Shown here: positions 50,087-58,194 of the stretch, in pieces | Layout: each line of letters begins with the position of its first letter | Position numbering within the stretch: position 1 is the first letter of the stretch | NCBI GenBank assembly: GCA_964348085.1 | Contig: CAYGBI010000015.1 | Span: 1 to 61,027, forward strand | Reading direction: 5' to 3' | Origin: VXYL01 sp964348085 | GTDB lineage: Bacteria > Pseudomonadota > Gammaproteobacteria > Pseudomonadales > Azotimanducaceae | Length of the DNA stretch: 61,027 nt | Position numbers and translations under genes: made by a program | The notes under the pieces: model-generated | Database searches by the model: none | What the model saw: the letters and a program-made list of their open reading frames with translations, nothing else | What the model was told of the DNA's origin: nothing

Positions 50087-50689
50087 GTGGCGCGACACGC
50101 ACCGGCGCCAACGCTCGCTAGCGAGTTTCTCGCAAGCGCCGACAGCCTGTCCCGTTGCCCCCCGGCCGACACGCCCGAGGTGGCGTTCGTCGGCCGCTCC
50201 AACGCCGGCAAGTCGAGCACGCTGAACCGTCTTACCGGCCGCAAGCAGTTGGCGCGGGTGAGCAAGACCCCGGGGCGCACCCAACTGATCAACTTCTTCG
50301 CCGTGGTCGGCGGCGGCCGGTTGGTCGACCTCCCCGGCTACGGGTATGCCAAGGCGCCGAAATCCCGCCGCGAGGCGTGGGGCCATGCGATCAACGACTA
50401 TTTGCATCATCGACCCAACCTCGCCTTGGCGGTCTTGGTGATGGACGCCCGCCGCCCACTGCAACCCTTCGACAAGGCCATGGTCGATTGGTGCGCCGAG
50501 CGCGACTTGCCGATGCTCGCGCTACTCAACAAGGCCGACAAACTGAAACGCGGCAAGCAACTGCTTGCCCTGCGCGCGGTCGAGGCCGAGTTGCCGCCTA
50601 CCGCGTCCGCGCTGCTGTTCTCGGCAAGCAGTGGATTGGGCGCCTCGGAAGCGGCGCAACTGGTGCGGGAGCACTTGGATAGCGGCTAA
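50087..50689 (+). CDS. engB: Ribosome biogenesis GTP-binding protein EngB (YsxC/YihA)
   Basis: Essential-type GTPase of the TRAFAC class, 200 residues. G1 is GRSNAGKSSTLN, G2 near TPGRTQLINFF, G3 DLPGYGYA, G4 NKAD and G5 SASSG. GTG 50087 is chosen because GGGAG lies 9 nt upstream and the length equals that of other EngB proteins; the frame is open further upstream. The last bases overlap the convergent polA gene by 4 bp. Confidence 0.95.
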   Translation: MARHAPAPTLASEFLASADSLSRCPPADTPEVAFVGRSNAGKSSTLNRLTGRKQLARVSKTPGRTQLINFFAVVGGGRLVDLPGYGYAKAPKSRREAWGHAINDYLHHRPNLALAVLVMDARRPLQPFDKAMVDWCAERDLPMLALLNKADKLKRGKQLLALRAVEAELPPTASALLFSASSGLGASEAAQLVREHLDSG

Positions 50690-53373
50690 TGCGCCTCGTC
50701 CCAGTTCTCGCCAACGCCAATGTCCACCACGAGTTCCACGGACAATTCGGCGGCGTCGCGCATACGATCACGCACGCCGTCGGCCACGGCCGCCACGTCG
50801 TTTTCGGCGGTTTCCAACACCAGTTCGTCGTGTACCTGCATCACCATCGCCGCATCCAAGTCGCCGTGCCGCAAAAAGTCGTCCACCGCCACCATCGCCC
50901 GCTTCACGATGTCCGCTGCCGTGCCCTGCATCGGCGCGTTAATGGCCGCTCGCTCGGCAGCTTGGCGCCGGGCCGCGTAACGGGCGCGGATCTCCGGTAG
51001 GTAGAGGCGGCGGCCGAAGACCGTCTCCACGAACCCTTGCTCGTGCGCTTGGGCCCGCACACGCTCCATGTAGTCGCGCACACCCGGGTAGCGGTCGAAG
51101 TAACGATCGATATAGCCCTGCGCGACATGGCGGGTAACGCCGAGCTGCTTGCCCAAGCCGAACGACGACATGCCGTATATCAAGCCGAAGTTGATGGCCT
51201 TGGCGCTGCGTCGTTGCTCGTCCGTAACGCCTGCCGAGCCAGCCGCGAAGACTTCCGCCGCGGTCGCCCGGTGGATGTCCTCGCCCCGCTCGAACGCGCT
51301 CAACAAGCCCTCGTCGCCGGAGAGGTGCGCCATGATGCGCAGCTCGATCTGCGAGTAGTCGGCGGCCAAGAGCTTCTTGCCGGGCGGCGCGACGAAGGCC
51401 TGCCGCACGCGCCGGCCCTCTCCGGTGCGGATGGGGATGTTCTGCAGGTTCGGATCCGCCGACGACAGCCGCCCTGTGGCCGCAACCGCTTGATTGTACG
51501 AGGTGTGAATGCGGCCCGTGCGCTGGTTGATCTCCAGCGGCAACGCGTCCGTATAGGTCGACTTGAGTTTCGACAGCAGCCGATAGTCGAGCACCACCCG
51601 CGGCAACTCGTGGCCGCGGTCGGCGAGTTCGAGCAATACGGACTCCTCCGTGGAGCGCTGTCCCCGGCGGGTCTTCTTCAGGATCGGCAACTCGAGCTGA
51701 TCGTAGAGGATTTCTTGGAGTTGCTTGGTCGACCCCAAGTTGAACGCTTGTCCCGCAGCCGAATACGCCCGCACCTCAAGCACCGCCAAACGGTCGGCGA
51801 GCTCCCTGCTCTGTTCGGCGAGCAAGCCGGCGTCGACCAACGCCCCCCGGCACTCCATGCGCGACAACACCGAGAGGAGCGGTCGGTCGATGTCGTCGTA
51901 CACACCCTGCAACCGGCCGGTGGCTTCGAGTTGGGGCCGCAGCACGTCGCGCAGCTTGGTGGCGATGTCGGCTCGGCCGCCGGCATAGGGGGCGGCCTGC
52001 GCCACCTCGACGGCGTTGATGTCGAGCTGCTTGGCGCCCTTGCCGGCGATCACTTCGAAGCTCGGCGCGTCAATGCCGAGATACTTGCCGGCGACATCCT
52101 GCAATTGGTGGCGACGGGCACCCACGCTATCGAGCACATAGGAGAGCAACATGGTGTCGTGGCCGATGCCGGCCAAATCCACGCCGTAGCGCGCCAGCAC
52201 GTTCTTGACCGCCTTCAGGTCTTGCCCCGTCTTAACGATGGCGGCATCTTCGAGCAGCGCCTTGGCGGCGGCGAGGAAGTCACTCCACGCGAGTTGCTCC
52301 GGGGCACCGACGTAGTCGTGGCCGACGGGAACATAGGCGACGTCGCCCGCTTCGACGCCAAGCGCCACGCCAACGGGTTGGCTGTCCATGAATCGCGCTC
52401 GGGTGGCGTGCAAGCCCAAGGTCAGCTTGCCGGCACCTTCGGCGCGGGCCAGAAAGGCGGCCAAGGCGGCGCGATCAACGATAATCGGCACGTCCCGGAC
52501 GTTCGCCGTCGCTTCGCCGCCAGCCCCAAGTTCCGCCAGCCACGGCTTGAACTCGAAGCGTTGAAAGTACTCGCGCAGCCTGTCCTCGTCCGGGGGACGC
52601 GCACCCAAGTCCGCCACGCCCACGGGCAGTTCGACATCGCAGCGTATGGCGGTCAACTGCCGCGACATCGGCAACTGCTCCGCGCAGGCGCGCAGGTTCT
52701 CGCCGACTTTGCCCTTGATCGCCTCGGCGTTGGCGATTATCTCGTCGAGGGAGCCGTACTGGTTGAGCCACTTGGCCGCGGTTTTCGGGCCGACCTTGGG
52801 CACCCCGGGAATGTTGTCGATCGAATCGCCCATCAACGCCAGGTAGTCGCCGATGAGCTCGGGTGCGACGCCGTATTTGGCCACCACGCCGTCGCGATCA
52901 AGCGCGACCTCCGTCATGGTGTTGACCAAGGTGACGTGTTCGGAGACGAGCTGCGCCATGTCCTTGTCGCCGGTCGAGACGATGACGCGGCGTTTCGAGC
53001 GCGTCGCCTCCGCGGCCAAGGTGCCGATGACGTCGTCGGCTTCCACGCCGTCCATCCGCACCAACGGCATGCCCATCGCCTCGACGATGTCCAAGATCGG
53101 TTGGATCTGCTCCCGCAAGTCGTCCGCCATCGGCGGGCGATTGGCCTTGTACTCGGGATAGATGGCGTCCCGGAAGGTTGGCCCCGGGGCGTCGAACACC
53201 ACCGCCACGGGACTGCCGTCGAAGTCGTCCTGGAGCTTGCGCAACATGCCAATGACGCCCCGAATCGCACCGGTCGGGAACCCGTCCAGCGTCCGCAGGT
53301 CTGGTAATGCGTGGTACGCTCGAAACAGGTAGGAGGAGCCGTCCACCAGCAACAACGGTTTTTCGGCAGCCAT
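50686..53373 (-). CDS. polA: DNA polymerase I, with a degenerate proofreading site
   Basis: Repair and Okazaki-fragment polymerase of 895 residues. The 5'-nuclease domain is intact (VDGSSYLFRAYHALP, GVEADDVIGTLA, STGDKDMAQLV, DSIDNIPGVPKVGPKTA). Polymerase motifs A (DYSQIELRIMAHLSGDE), B (RRSAKAINFGLIYGMSSFG) and C (MQVHDELVLE) are intact. In the 3'-5' exonuclease domain the four carboxylates of E. coli Pol I (D355, E357, D424, D501) align with G320, H322, V389 and R467, so proofreading is probably lost. AGGGGA lies about 7 nt before the ATG. The divergent DUF2782 gene starts on the same bases. Confidence 0.95.
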   Translation of the reverse strand: MAAEKPLLLVDGSSYLFRAYHALPDLRTLDGFPTGAIRGVIGMLRKLQDDFDGSPVAVVFDAPGPTFRDAIYPEYKANRPPMADDLREQIQPILDIVEAMGMPLVRMDGVEADDVIGTLAAEATRSKRRVIVSTGDKDMAQLVSEHVTLVNTMTEVALDRDGVVAKYGVAPELIGDYLALMGDSIDNIPGVPKVGPKTAAKWLNQYGSLDEIIANAEAIKGKVGENLRACAEQLPMSRQLTAIRCDVELPVGVADLGARPPDEDRLREYFQRFEFKPWLAELGAGGEATANVRDVPIIVDRAALAAFLARAEGAGKLTLGLHATRARFMDSQPVGVALGVEAGDVAYVPVGHDYVGAPEQLAWSDFLAAAKALLEDAAIVKTGQDLKAVKNVLARYGVDLAGIGHDTMLLSYVLDSVGARRHQLQDVAGKYLGIDAPSFEVIAGKGAKQLDINAVEVAQAAPYAGGRADIATKLRDVLRPQLEATGRLQGVYDDIDRPLLSVLSRMECRGALVDAGLLAEQSRELADRLAVLEVRAYSAAGQAFNLGSTKQLQEILYDQLELPILKKTRRGQRSTEESVLLELADRGHELPRVVLDYRLLSKLKSTYTDALPLEINQRTGRIHTSYNQAVAATGRLSSADPNLQNIPIRTGEGRRVRQAFVAPPGKKLLAADYSQIELRIMAHLSGDEGLLSAFERGEDIHRATAAEVFAAGSAGVTDEQRRSAKAINFGLIYGMSSFGLGKQLGVTRHVAQGYIDRYFDRYPGVRDYMERVRAQAHEQGFVETVFGRRLYLPEIRARYAARRQAAERAAINAPMQGTAADIVKRAMVAVDDFLRHGDLDAAMVMQVHDELVLETAENDVAAVADGVRDRMRDAAELSVELVVDIGVGENWDEAH

Positions 53374-53866
53374 GCTAGATTCCCCTGCAACGAAGCCAAT
53401 ACAACCATCTACCGCCGTGCCGCCGCAACCCGAGCGCCATCGATCATGCGCCGCGGGAGTCGCGGCGATTGCGCTCGTTTGCTTGACGCTCGCCGGAACG
53501 GCGCTAGCCGCGCAAGACGACCAAGGCGGCGAGACGAAGCCGACGACCGAGACGACGAAGCCGGAAGAGACGCGGCAAGACAAGACCGAGACCGCGCAAA
53601 GTGGGACGACGAAGGCGCCGTCGAGCGCCCGAACAGCGCAACCGGCCACCCGAGCGCCACAATTTCGCGGACCCGACATAACGCTGATCGCCGGCGAAGA
53701 GCGCAATATCTACGAGTACCGCCAAAACGGTCAGTTGCGCATGATCAAAGTGGTGCCGAAGTTCGGCCGGCCGTACTACTTGGCGCCGCGCGATCCAACC
53801 CGAGGCTGGGGCGACTTGGAACAAGCCGATTCGCTGATCGCGGAGTGGGTGCTGTGGGAGTTCTAA
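53372..53866 (+). CDS. DUF2782 family exported protein
   Basis: A 164-residue protein with an N-terminal membrane or signal segment (AGVAAIALVCLTLAGTALA), a Thr/Lys/Glu-rich linker and a C-terminal DUF2782 domain (PDITLIAGEERNIYEYRQNG, VVPKFGRPYYLAP, RGWGDLEQADSLIAEWVLWEF in parts). In other gammaproteobacteria DUF2782 genes sit divergent from polA, as here. The first ATG overlaps the polA start codon on the other strand; a later start would shorten the N-terminus. Function is unknown. Confidence 0.85.
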   Translation: MLDSPATKPIQPSTAVPPQPERHRSCAAGVAAIALVCLTLAGTALAAQDDQGGETKPTTETTKPEETRQDKTETAQSGTTKAPSSARTAQPATRAPQFRGPDITLIAGEERNIYEYRQNGQLRMIKVVPKFGRPYYLAPRDPTRGWGDLEQADSLIAEWVLWEF

Positions 53867-53893
53867 GACCGCAACGCTGCGTCGCATCGAGTC

Positions 53894-53989
53894 CTAGCGG
53901 CCTATCGGATTGGGGCGTTAGCAGCGAAGTCCGACCTGCGTGTAGGGTGGCAGGTGGCTTGGGCTTAAGGCGAGAGGGGGGCCGCTAGC
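53894..53989 (+). repeat. R1 dispersed repeat, copy 7
   Basis: CTAGCGGCCTATCGGATTGG, GCGTTAGCAGCGAAGTCCGAC and GTGGCTTGGGCTTAAGGCGAG follow the R1 order. The second half is shortened. The CTAG at its right end supplies the TAG stop of egtD (53985-53987). Confidence 0.75.
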
Positions 53990-54962
53990 GCGAGCTTGGC
54001 ACCCCACGCGGCCGACAGCGCAGCAACAACACCGTGAAGTAACGGCGTTGGTCTTGCCACATCTCCTCGCACTCGAATCCCGCCTTGGCAGCCAAGGCGA
54101 TGAACTCTTCCGGCGCATATTTGTACGAGTTTTCCGTGTGCAGCGGCTCGCCCTCCGCAAAGGCGATCCGTTCGCCATTTATGGTCACTAGCTGATCGCG
54201 CTTCGCGTCCAAATACATCTCCACACGGCCGGCCACCTCGTTGTATTCGGCGCGATGCTCGAACGCCTGCGGGTCGAAGTTCGCGCCAATGGCGTCATTC
54301 ATGTGCTGCAACAGGTTGCGGTTGAAACGGGCGGTGAGGCCAGCGGAGTCGTTGTAGGCGCGATCCAAGACCGCCACATCCTTCTTCGCGTCAACGCCGA
54401 GAAGCAGCGCGCCGCCACTGCCGACGGTGTGCGCCACTCCGGCCAAGAAGGCTTGCGCCGCGTCGGGGTCGAAGTTGCCGATACTCGATCCCGGGTAGAA
54501 CGCCATGCGCGGCAACGCCGCGACCGGCGGCGGCAAAGACAATTCCACGCTATAGTCGGCGCAGATGGCGTATACCGAGAGCGTTGGGTAGTCGTTCGCC
54601 ACCGCGCGGGCGAGAGCGGCCAGATGGTCCTTGGAGATGTCCACCGGCACATAGGCCGCCGGATTACATGCATCGAGCAGGATGCGCACCTTGTCGCTGC
54701 TGCCGCTGCCGTATTCCACGACACAGGCGCCGTCGGCCACATGATCCGCAATCGCGCTTCGATTGGCGCGCAGGATGCCAATCTCCGTTCGCGTCAAGTA
54801 GTACTCGGGCAGGCGCGTAATCGCATCGAACAGCTTCGATCCTTGGGCGTCGTAGAAGTACTTGGGAGAAATGAGCTTCCGCGATTGCCGCAAGCCATGC
54901 AGCACCTCGGCGGCGATGTCCGGCGGCGGCGGTTTCTGATCGTAAAACTCGCAACGCCTCAC
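53985..54962 (-). CDS. egtD: L-histidine N-alpha-methyltransferase EgtD
   Basis: Trimethylates histidine to hercynine, the first step of ergothioneine synthesis. The 325 residues include SPKYFYDAQGSKLFDAIT, the AdoMet motif VVEYGSGSSDKVRILL, YVPVDISKDHL and YPGSSIGNFDPDAA, all typical. I start at GTG 54962 (VRRCEFYDQKP); an upstream GTG at 55016 would add 18 residues encoded by R2 repeat sequence. The stop lies in an R1 repeat. The egtB gene is directly upstream. Confidence 0.93.
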   Translation of the reverse strand: MRRCEFYDQKPPPPDIAAEVLHGLRQSRKLISPKYFYDAQGSKLFDAITRLPEYYLTRTEIGILRANRSAIADHVADGACVVEYGSGSSDKVRILLDACNPAAYVPVDISKDHLAALARAVANDYPTLSVYAICADYSVELSLPPPVAALPRMAFYPGSSIGNFDPDAAQAFLAGVAHTVGSGGALLLGVDAKKDVAVLDRAYNDSAGLTARFNRNLLQHMNDAIGANFDPQAFEHRAEYNEVAGRVEMYLDAKRDQLVTINGERIAFAEGEPLHTENSYKYAPEEFIALAAKAGFECEEMWQDQRRYFTVLLLRCRPRGVPSSR

Positions 54963-54980
54963 GCTCGCAGCGGCGTCGGT

Positions 54981-55030
54981 GGGGCTAGCAGCCCGCGGTG
55001 AAGGTCCGCGTCGCACCGAGAAGGGTCAGG
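54981..55030. repeat. R2 repeat, single end, between egtB and egtD
   Basis: GGGGCTAGCAGCCCGCGGTG and CGCGTCGCACCGAGAAGGG match the terminal repeats of the element between gspG and gspH. The match runs through TCAGGCG, so it includes the egtB stop codon (55026-55028). Confidence 0.65.
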
Positions 55031-56393
55031 CGTTCGCCAAACGAACGCCGGTGAACTGCCAGCGGTCCTTCGGGTAAAAGAAGTTGCGATAGCTGGCGCG
55101 CACATGACCCGCCGGCGTTGCACAGGAGCCGCCACGCAGGATCTGCTGGCCGGACATGAACTTGCCGTTGTATTCCCCGAGCGCTCCCGGCAACGAACGA
55201 AAACCCGGGTACGGGCCGTAGGCGGTGGACGTCCACTCCCAACAATCGCCGTAGATCTGCGTCAACGGGCGCCCGTCCCCCGCCGCCGGTTGTGGGTGTA
55301 AGTCGCCGTTGGCGAAGTTGCCGCACACGGGCTGCGCGGCAGCGGCGTATTCCCACTCCGCCTCGGTCGGCAGCCGCGCACCGGCCCAGCGGGCGTAGGC
55401 GTCCGCCTCGAAATAGCTCAAATGCGTAACCGGCGTGTCGCTGCACAGTTCCCGTTCGCCCGACAAGCGGTATTCCAGCCAGCCACCATTCGCCCGACGC
55501 CAGTACATGGGCGCGTCGATTTGGTTCTGTTGTCGCCAAGACCAGCCGTCGGAAAGCCAAAGCGCCGGATTGTCGTAGCCGCCGTCGGCGATGAAGGCAG
55601 CGTACTCGCCGTTGGTCGTCAGCCGGTCGGCGAGGGAGAAATCCGCCAGCCACAGCTTGTGACGGGGAAGCTCGTTGTCGAAACAAAACCCGGCGCCGTC
55701 GGCGCCGATCTCCACCGCGCCGCCGGTGAACCGCCGGAACGCAAGCGGCTTCGCTGCGCTCGGCGGGCCCGCCTCGGTGGCGCGCAACGCCGGCTTAAGC
55801 GGGTTCGCGCCTAGATTCGCCTTGATGTCGGTGACGATCAGCTCTTGGTGTTGCTGCTCGTGATGCAGGCCGAGCTCGATCCGGCCTTGCACTTCGGAAT
55901 CGTCGCTCGACCGCAAGCCCTGCATGGCGTCGTCCACATAGCTGCGGTACGCCAATACCTCGGCTACCGTCGGCCGCGACAGCGCGCCGCGACGCGGGCG
56001 TGGGAAAGGTTGGCCGACACCGTTGTAGTAGGAGTTGAACAGGTGCTCGAAGGCGGGATGAAACGACTGGTAGCCCGGCACGAAGGGCTTCAGCAGGAAA
56101 GTCTCGAAGAACCAAGTGGTGTGTGCGAGATGCCACTTCGGCGGACTGGCGTCGACGATGGGCTGCACCCCGTAGTCCTCGATGGCCAACGGCTCGCACA
56201 ACGACACGGTCCGCGCTCGGATCGTGTCGTATTGACGGGCCGCCCCGCCAGTAGCTAGCAGTTTGTCGGACCGGGCGGCGTCAGCCGCGGAGTCCGACGG
56301 GGTGCTAGGGAGGCTGGGGCTGGGGCGAGAGGCGGTGCCGGGAGGCAACGGCTTTCGTGGCGCAGGCGCGCTCAAATGAGTGGGTTCGAACAT
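55026..56393 (-). CDS. egtB: Ergothioneine biosynthesis protein EgtB
   Basis: Non-haem iron enzyme that joins hercynine to a thiol through a sulfoxide. The 455 residues have an N-terminal DinB-like domain with iron ligands in HLAHTTWFFE and LGLHHEQQHQEL, and a C-terminal formylglycine-generating-enzyme-like domain (NGEYAAFIADGGY, RLPTEAEWEYAA, GDCWEWTSTAYGPYPGF, ILRGGSCATP). The conserved part begins at QYDTIRARTVSLCEP; the preceding residues, about 10-47, are encoded by an R1 repeat. The ATG at 56393 is the likely start. Thiol donor type is not evident. Confidence 0.93.
   Translation of the reverse strand: MFEPTHLSAPAPRKPLPPGTASRPSPSLPSTPSDSAADAARSDKLLATGGAARQYDTIRARTVSLCEPLAIEDYGVQPIVDASPPKWHLAHTTWFFETFLLKPFVPGYQSFHPAFEHLFNSYYNGVGQPFPRPRRGALSRPTVAEVLAYRSYVDDAMQGLRSSDDSEVQGRIELGLHHEQQHQELIVTDIKANLGANPLKPALRATEAGPPSAAKPLAFRRFTGGAVEIGADGAGFCFDNELPRHKLWLADFSLADRLTTNGEYAAFIADGGYDNPALWLSDGWSWRQQNQIDAPMYWRRANGGWLEYRLSGERELCSDTPVTHLSYFEADAYARWAGARLPTEAEWEYAAAAQPVCGNFANGDLHPQPAAGDGRPLTQIYGDCWEWTSTAYGPYPGFRSLPGALGEYNGKFMSGQQILRGGSCATPAGHVRASYRNFFYPKDRWQFTGVRLANA
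56253..56365 (+). repeat. R1 dispersed repeat, copy 8, inside the egtB N-terminus
   Basis: Contains AGCTAGCAGTTTGTCGGAC, GGAGTCCGACGGGGTGCTAG, GGGCTGGGGCGAGAGGCGG and AACGGCTTTCGTGGCGCAGG. It lies antisense to egtB and stays open in that frame, coding a Pro/Ser-rich stretch. Confidence 0.88.
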
Positions 56394-56469
56394 CGGTCGT
56401 CTTTGGCTCGCGGCGGAGCATAAGAGAGCCGATGCGTTAATGCAAAACCGGCACGCTTCCCCACGCCAC

Positions 56470-56549
56470 GCTTGCGCCACGAAAGCCGTCGCCGTTCGGC
56501 GCCGCCTTTCGCCCCAGCCCTAGCACCCCGCCGGACTTCACGGCTTACC
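56470..56549 (-). repeat. R1 dispersed repeat, copy 9
   Basis: GCTTGCGCCACGAAAGCCGTC, GCGCCGCCTTTCGCCCCAGC and CGGACTTCACGGCTTACC follow the R1 order; it ends in the loop of hairpin 1. It points toward copy 8. The sco stop codon (56545-56547) lies inside it. (The first motif spans 56470 onward.). Confidence 0.8.
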
Positions 56550-57189
56550 GACCGACGCCTTGACGGGCCACGAGCGCCCGGCTCAACGTCGCAATTCTCT
56601 GCGCGTCGAACGGCGGGCGAATGAAGCCGTAGTGGCGGCCTAGCGGGTCGATCACCGAGATATGGCTAGAGTGATCCATCAGATAGCCCAGTTCCGGGTC
56701 TTCGGTGGGAACCTTCGAGAAGGCGACGAGCAAGCCCTTGGCGAAGGCATGAATCGCCGGCGCCTCGCCGGTGACGCCGATGAACTCGTCGGAAAACGCA
56801 GCCACGTAACGCGCCAAGGCGAACGGCGTGTCGCGCTCCGGGTCGACGCTCACCAAAATGCCTTGGAAGGGCTCGTCCCCCGTATCGCGCAGCAAGCCCT
56901 CGGCATCGCCCAACACCGACATCGTAATCGGACAGATGTCCGGACAGTTCGCGTAGCCGAAGAACAAAAGCGACCACGCGCCGAGCAGCCGGTCCGGACC
57001 AAAGCGGCCGCCGGCGGCGTCGGCGAGGTCGAAAGGCTCGATCGGTCGCGGTTCGGGAAAGCCGCTGAAGCCGAAAGCCCTAAGCTCCTCGTCGGAATAA
57101 TCCGGCGCCGGCGTCAAGAAGGCCAAGGTCAACCCGCCGGCGATCAACGCCACGGCAACCGACACGACAATGACGACCCTCAACAGCAT
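56545..57189 (-). CDS. SCO1/SenC family copper chaperone
   Basis: Membrane-anchored thioredoxin-fold protein of 214 residues for copper insertion into cytochrome oxidase. There is an N-terminal membrane helix (VVIVVSVAVALIAGGLTLAF), the copper motif FFGYANCPDICPITM (CxxxC) and the distal His in YLMDHSSHISVID. The gene lies 9 bp downstream of ctaA, consistent with oxidase assembly. Its stop codon lies in R1 repeat sequence. Confidence 0.93.
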   Translation of the reverse strand: MLLRVVIVVSVAVALIAGGLTLAFLTPAPDYSDEELRAFGFSGFPEPRPIEPFDLADAAGGRFGPDRLLGAWSLLFFGYANCPDICPITMSVLGDAEGLLRDTGDEPFQGILVSVDPERDTPFALARYVAAFSDEFIGVTGEAPAIHAFAKGLLVAFSKVPTEDPELGYLMDHSSHISVIDPLGRHYGFIRPPFDAQRIATLSRALVARQGVGR

Positions 57190-57198
57190 TTTCCTGCC

Positions 57199-58194
57199 CT
57201 ACGACTCCGCGAGCGGTTCCGCCACTCGCACCGGCGCGGTCGACCAGACGCCATGGCAGACGCCGACCACCCCGAGCAGCAACGCCGCCGCGCCGGCATT
57301 GTGCAGCACGGCCACCGGCAACGGCAGCACGAACACGATGTTGGCGACGCCAAGCCCGAACTGCGCCAGCGCGAGGCCGGCAAGCGTCCAGCCCATGGGG
57401 CGGTTGCCGACCCGGACCGCCAGCCAACCGACCATCAGCACGGCCGCGACGGCACCGACGCGGTGAGCGAAGTGAATGGCCACTCGCGCGTCGCCAGACA
57501 AGAGGCCGCCCAAGTAGTTCGGGCCGACATTCTGCGTGATGTCGAAGCCGGCGGCAAAGTCCATCTCCGGCACCCACTCGCCGTGGCAGGTGGGGAAGTC
57601 CGGGCAGGCGAGGGCAGCGTAATTGGACGTGAGCCAGCCGCCTAGCGCGATCTGCACAAGCAAGGTCGCCAAGGCGGCCACCGTGAGCACACGGAGCGAC
57701 CGATTCAGCCGCCATTCGACCCGGCGCATCGACAGGACCAGCAACCAGAGAAGGGCAAGGGTGGCGAAGCCGCCCAGCAAGTGAATGGTCACTACTTGTG
57801 GCCAGAGCTTCAGCGTGACGGTCCAAGCGCCGAACGCCCCTTGGGCAATCACCAGCGCGGCAAGCGTCGCCGGAAGCCGCCACGGCAAGCGGTGTTTGAG
57901 CGCCAACACCAGCACGGCGATAATCAACAAGCCCAGCGTCGCCGCGGCATAGCGATGCACCATTTCGGTCCACGCCTTCGCCGAGTCCACCGGCATATCC
58001 GGATACAGGGCCTCGGCACGAGCGATCTCGCGATCGGTAGCGGGCACCCCGAAGTGACCGTAGCAACCCGGCCAGTCCGGGCAGCCCAAGCCGGCATCGA
58101 CTAGACGCGTATACGCGCCCAAGACCACCACCACGACCGCCAGCGCGGTGCCTGCCATAACCAAGAGGCGTACCGATCGCGGCGCGTCAACCAC
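57199..58194 (-). CDS. ctaA: Haem A synthase (CtaA/COX15)
   Basis: Inner-membrane enzyme that converts haem O to haem A. The 331 residues have eight predicted membrane segments and the four haem-ligand His residues (MVHRYAAATLG, TIHLLGGF, IHFAHRVG, VLHNAGAA). Cysteine pairs occur in GCPDWPGC and ACPDFPTC. A GTG start overlaps the surf1 stop by 8 bp. The haem O synthase gene ctaB is not in the window. Confidence 0.94.
   Translation of the reverse strand: MVDAPRSVRLLVMAGTALAVVVVVLGAYTRLVDAGLGCPDWPGCYGHFGVPATDREIARAEALYPDMPVDSAKAWTEMVHRYAAATLGLLIIAVLVLALKHRLPWRLPATLAALVIAQGAFGAWTVTLKLWPQVVTIHLLGGFATLALLWLLVLSMRRVEWRLNRSLRVLTVAALATLLVQIALGGWLTSNYAALACPDFPTCHGEWVPEMDFAAGFDITQNVGPNYLGGLLSGDARVAIHFAHRVGAVAAVLMVGWLAVRVGNRPMGWTLAGLALAQFGLGVANIVFVLPLPVAVLHNAGAAALLLGVVGVCHGVWSTAPVRVAEPLAES

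Noticed and set aside
51037..53307. Long open frame antisense to polA
   Set aside because: Codon pattern mirrors polA third positions and the product is His/Arg/Gln-rich without family features; polA motifs are clear on the other strand.
54963..55016. Start of egtD at GTG 55016
   Set aside because: The extra residues are R2 repeat sequence and unlike other EgtD N-termini; no ribosome binding site.
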